64,000 nucleotides of DNA, taken from positions 1-64,000 of the forward strand of contig CAJOIV010000018.1 of the NCBI GenBank assembly GCA_905234665.1, in the 5' to 3' direction. This document shows positions 62,662 to 64,000 of this stretch, piece by piece (position 1 is the first letter of the stretch; each line of letters begins with the position of its first letter). Position numbers and translations under genes: made by a program. Under the pieces are notes generated by a model. That model ran no database searches, was not told the origin of the DNA, and worked only from the letters and a program-made list of their open reading frames with translations. The DNA comes from an uncultured Bacteroidales bacterium (lineage in GTDB: Bacteria > Bacteroidota > Bacteroidia > Bacteroidales > P3).

Positions 62662-62696
62662 CCCTTTTTCGCGAGGTTGTTGTATGACAAAAAGGG
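62662..62696. other. inverted repeat in the divergent gap
   Basis: CCCTTTTT (62662-62669) and AAAAAGGG (62689-62696) can pair around a 19-nt loop. Role unknown. The rest of the 62494-62858 gap is AT-rich and holds no gene that I can see. Confidence 0.5.
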
Positions 62697-62746
62697 AAAA
62701 ATACGGAAGAAAAGAGAAAAAAATGATTGGGGAAACAATTATTTTG

Positions 62747-62754
62747 TATCTTTG
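62747..62754 (+). promoter_or_regulatory. -7 box of the polysaccharide export operon
   Basis: TATCTTTG fits TAnnTTTG in the context TTTTGTATCTTTGCAAAG, about 105 nt before the first start codon. TTGG at 62727-62730 is a weak -33 candidate. Confidence 0.55.
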
Positions 62755-62858
62755 CAAAGTTTTAGGATGCTTAAAATGGAACAGTTGTCATTTGATAATT
62801 GTTGATTTTATGCTGATTAGTTGTTTTTGTAAGAAAAGAATAATAAAATAATGCAAAT

Positions 62859-63692
62859 ATGAAAAGAGGTCTTTTTCTCACGCTGCTTGTCGTACTGCTG
62901 TTCTCCTCATGCAAATCAGTTGACGAGATTGCATACATCCACGATGCCACTCGCGACTCGGCGATGGCTGTGTCGGCTGAATTCTCGAAAGGCATTCAGG
63001 CAAACGACCTGCTTGGCATCTATGTCGAAAGTCTCGAGCAGTCGTCAACCATTCCTTTCAACCAAGAAACCAACAAGATTGCAACCACAAACACGGGTGT
63101 TGTCTTGAACCCGGGTGGCAATGCTGTGTCGGGTTACTTGGTCAATGCCGACGGCGACATTCTCTTCCCCGTGTTGGGAAAAATTCATGTGGCCGGAATG
63201 ACTCATAACGAGTTGAAAGCATTGATTGAAAGACGTTTGGTGCAAGAAGGACACATCAATGACGCCCGTGTGACGGTGAAATTGATGAACTTCAAGGTAT
63301 GCGTGTTGGGAGATGTCACCCGTCCGGGTTGGCTCAACATCGAAGGCGAGCGCCTCACCATTTTCGAGGCGTTGAGTATGGTGGGCGACTTGACCATCTA
63401 TGGACAGCGTTACAACGTGACTATTGTCCGCGAGGAAAACGGACAACGCATTGTGGGCGAGGTCGACCTCACGTCGAAAGATATTTTCAATTCGCCTTAC
63501 TACTATCTGCATCAGAACGATGTGGTGTATGTGGAACCCAATATGCGTCGTAAGAAACTGGCCAGCCGCGACCCTGCCTTGATCTCCTATATCTCGAGCG
63601 GTGTGTCGTTGGTCAGCACGGTGTTCACGTCCATATACTATATGGCTAACACATCGAGAATCATTCGTCAGGCAAACAGTTCGAACAAATAG
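62859..63692 (+). CDS. polysaccharide export outer-membrane lipoprotein (Wza/OPX-like)
   Basis: 277 residues. The lipobox LLFSSC gives acylation at Cys18. The Poly_export region is at about 45-135 (GIQANDLLGIYVESLEQSST, GYLVNADGDILFPVLGKIHV). One SLBB-type beta-grasp domain follows (CVLGDVTRPGWLNIEGERLT, FEALSMVGDLTIYGQR, YYYLHQNDVVYVEPN). A C-terminal hydrophobic segment (SGVSLVSTVFTSIYYM) may be the membrane-crossing helix. It forms the outer-membrane channel for capsule or exopolysaccharide. It is followed after 39 nt by the Wzc-like gene, the expected partner. Confidence 0.92.
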   Translation: MKRGLFLTLLVVLLFSSCKSVDEIAYIHDATRDSAMAVSAEFSKGIQANDLLGIYVESLEQSSTIPFNQETNKIATTNTGVVLNPGGNAVSGYLVNADGDILFPVLGKIHVAGMTHNELKALIERRLVQEGHINDARVTVKLMNFKVCVLGDVTRPGWLNIEGERLTIFEALSMVGDLTIYGQRYNVTIVREENGQRIVGEVDLTSKDIFNSPYYYLHQNDVVYVEPNMRRKKLASRDPALISYISSGVSLVSTVFTSIYYMANTSRIIRQANSSNK

Positions 63693-63731
63693 AGCAAATA
63701 ACTATACAAACAATCATAATAGTTCCCTGTT

Positions 63732-64000
63732 ATGGATAATAATCAAAACATCAACGTGCAATCGAACGGCAACGGACAACAAGGCGAAAGCAGTATTTCG
63801 ATTCGTGACATTGTGTTCATTGTCATCAACAATTGGTACTGGTTCGTCATCTCGGTCTTTGTCTGCCTGATGATTGCTGCGGTTGCCTACAAGATGCAAC
63901 CCAAGACCTACACCCAGTCGGCTCGAATCTTGCTCCGCGATGATGGCAACAAGAAATCGTATGGCGGACAGAATATGGATGCTGTGTTCCAGCAGATGGG
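63732..64000 (+). CDS. Wzc-like chain-length determinant / tyrosine kinase, N-terminal part (runs off the window)
   Basis: 89 residues are visible from ATG 63732. After a polar, Asn/Gln-rich start comes SISIRDIVFIVINNWYWFVI and a TM helix (VISVFVCLMIAAVAYKMQP), then TYTQSARILLRDDGNKKS, the Wzz-domain opening. In Bacteroidales this protein usually continues to a cytoplasmic BY-kinase domain, which cannot be seen here. Together with the upstream lipoprotein it would control polysaccharide length and export. Confidence 0.85.
   Translation, partial: MDNNQNINVQSNGNGQQGESSISIRDIVFIVINNWYWFVISVFVCLMIAAVAYKMQPKTYTQSARILLRDDGNKKSYGGQNMDAVFQQM

Overview
The window reads as a GC-rich member of the order Bacteroidales that carries a type IX secretion system (T9SS). 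The evidence is two C-terminal T9SS type A sorting domains, two CHU_C/type B sorting domains, a C10 (streptopain-like) cysteine peptidase, a TonB-dependent receptor with a carboxypeptidase-regulatory-like plug, DUF4143 and AbiE genes, and promoters of the TAnnTTTG kind used by the Bacteroidetes primary sigma factor. No rRNA, tRNA or CRISPR array was seen. Genus cannot be assigned from the sequence alone.

Layout. 1-1407 (minus): an ECF sigma operon (sigma factor, tiny membrane protein, DUF4252-like protein, start of a BspA-like surface protein). 1619-3216 (plus): an AbiEi/AbiEii type IV toxin-antitoxin pair, followed by a symmetrical array of 11-bp repeats. 3486-35553 (minus): two giant secreted proteins, about 7,170 and 3,084 codons. 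The larger begins with a C10 peptidase domain and is translationally coupled to an extended SDR whose coding sequence holds a 171-bp palindromic repeat element. Both giants mix jelly-roll (choice-of-anchor J / cleaved-adhesin-like), fibronectin III, InlB-like and short two-cysteine 'CDSYTW' modules. 35697-39567: KamC and KamB (lysine 5,6-aminomutase reactivase) divergent from phosphate butyryltransferase and a small PAS protein. This suggests lysine fermentation to butyrate, but the aminomutase itself is not in the window. 39663-42621: a TonB-dependent receptor and a small HsdR-N-type protein. 42684-50456: a second ECF sigma operon, parallel to the first, ending in two T9SS type B surface proteins. 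50461-61728 (minus): birA, frr, pyrH, a DUF4143 ATPase, comF, queA, pssA, a TPR/OmpA-like lipoprotein and an AddB-like nuclease. 61753-64000: a sugar nucleotidyltransferase, then the start of a polysaccharide export operon (Wza-like, Wzc-like).

The strongest unexplained signals are these. (i) CTAG tetranucleotides spaced exactly 9 nt apart at 13 sites in the two giant genes. (ii) Two frame breaks in the larger giant that cancel each other. (iii) Two parallel sigma/TM/DUF4252/surface-protein operons. (iv) The palindromic element that has become an in-frame part of an enzyme. (v) Two independent 11-bp-period arrays.

Four reading-frame breaks (two in the giant, one in pssA, one stop in the AddB-like gene) mean that assembly error has to be excluded before they are read as biology.
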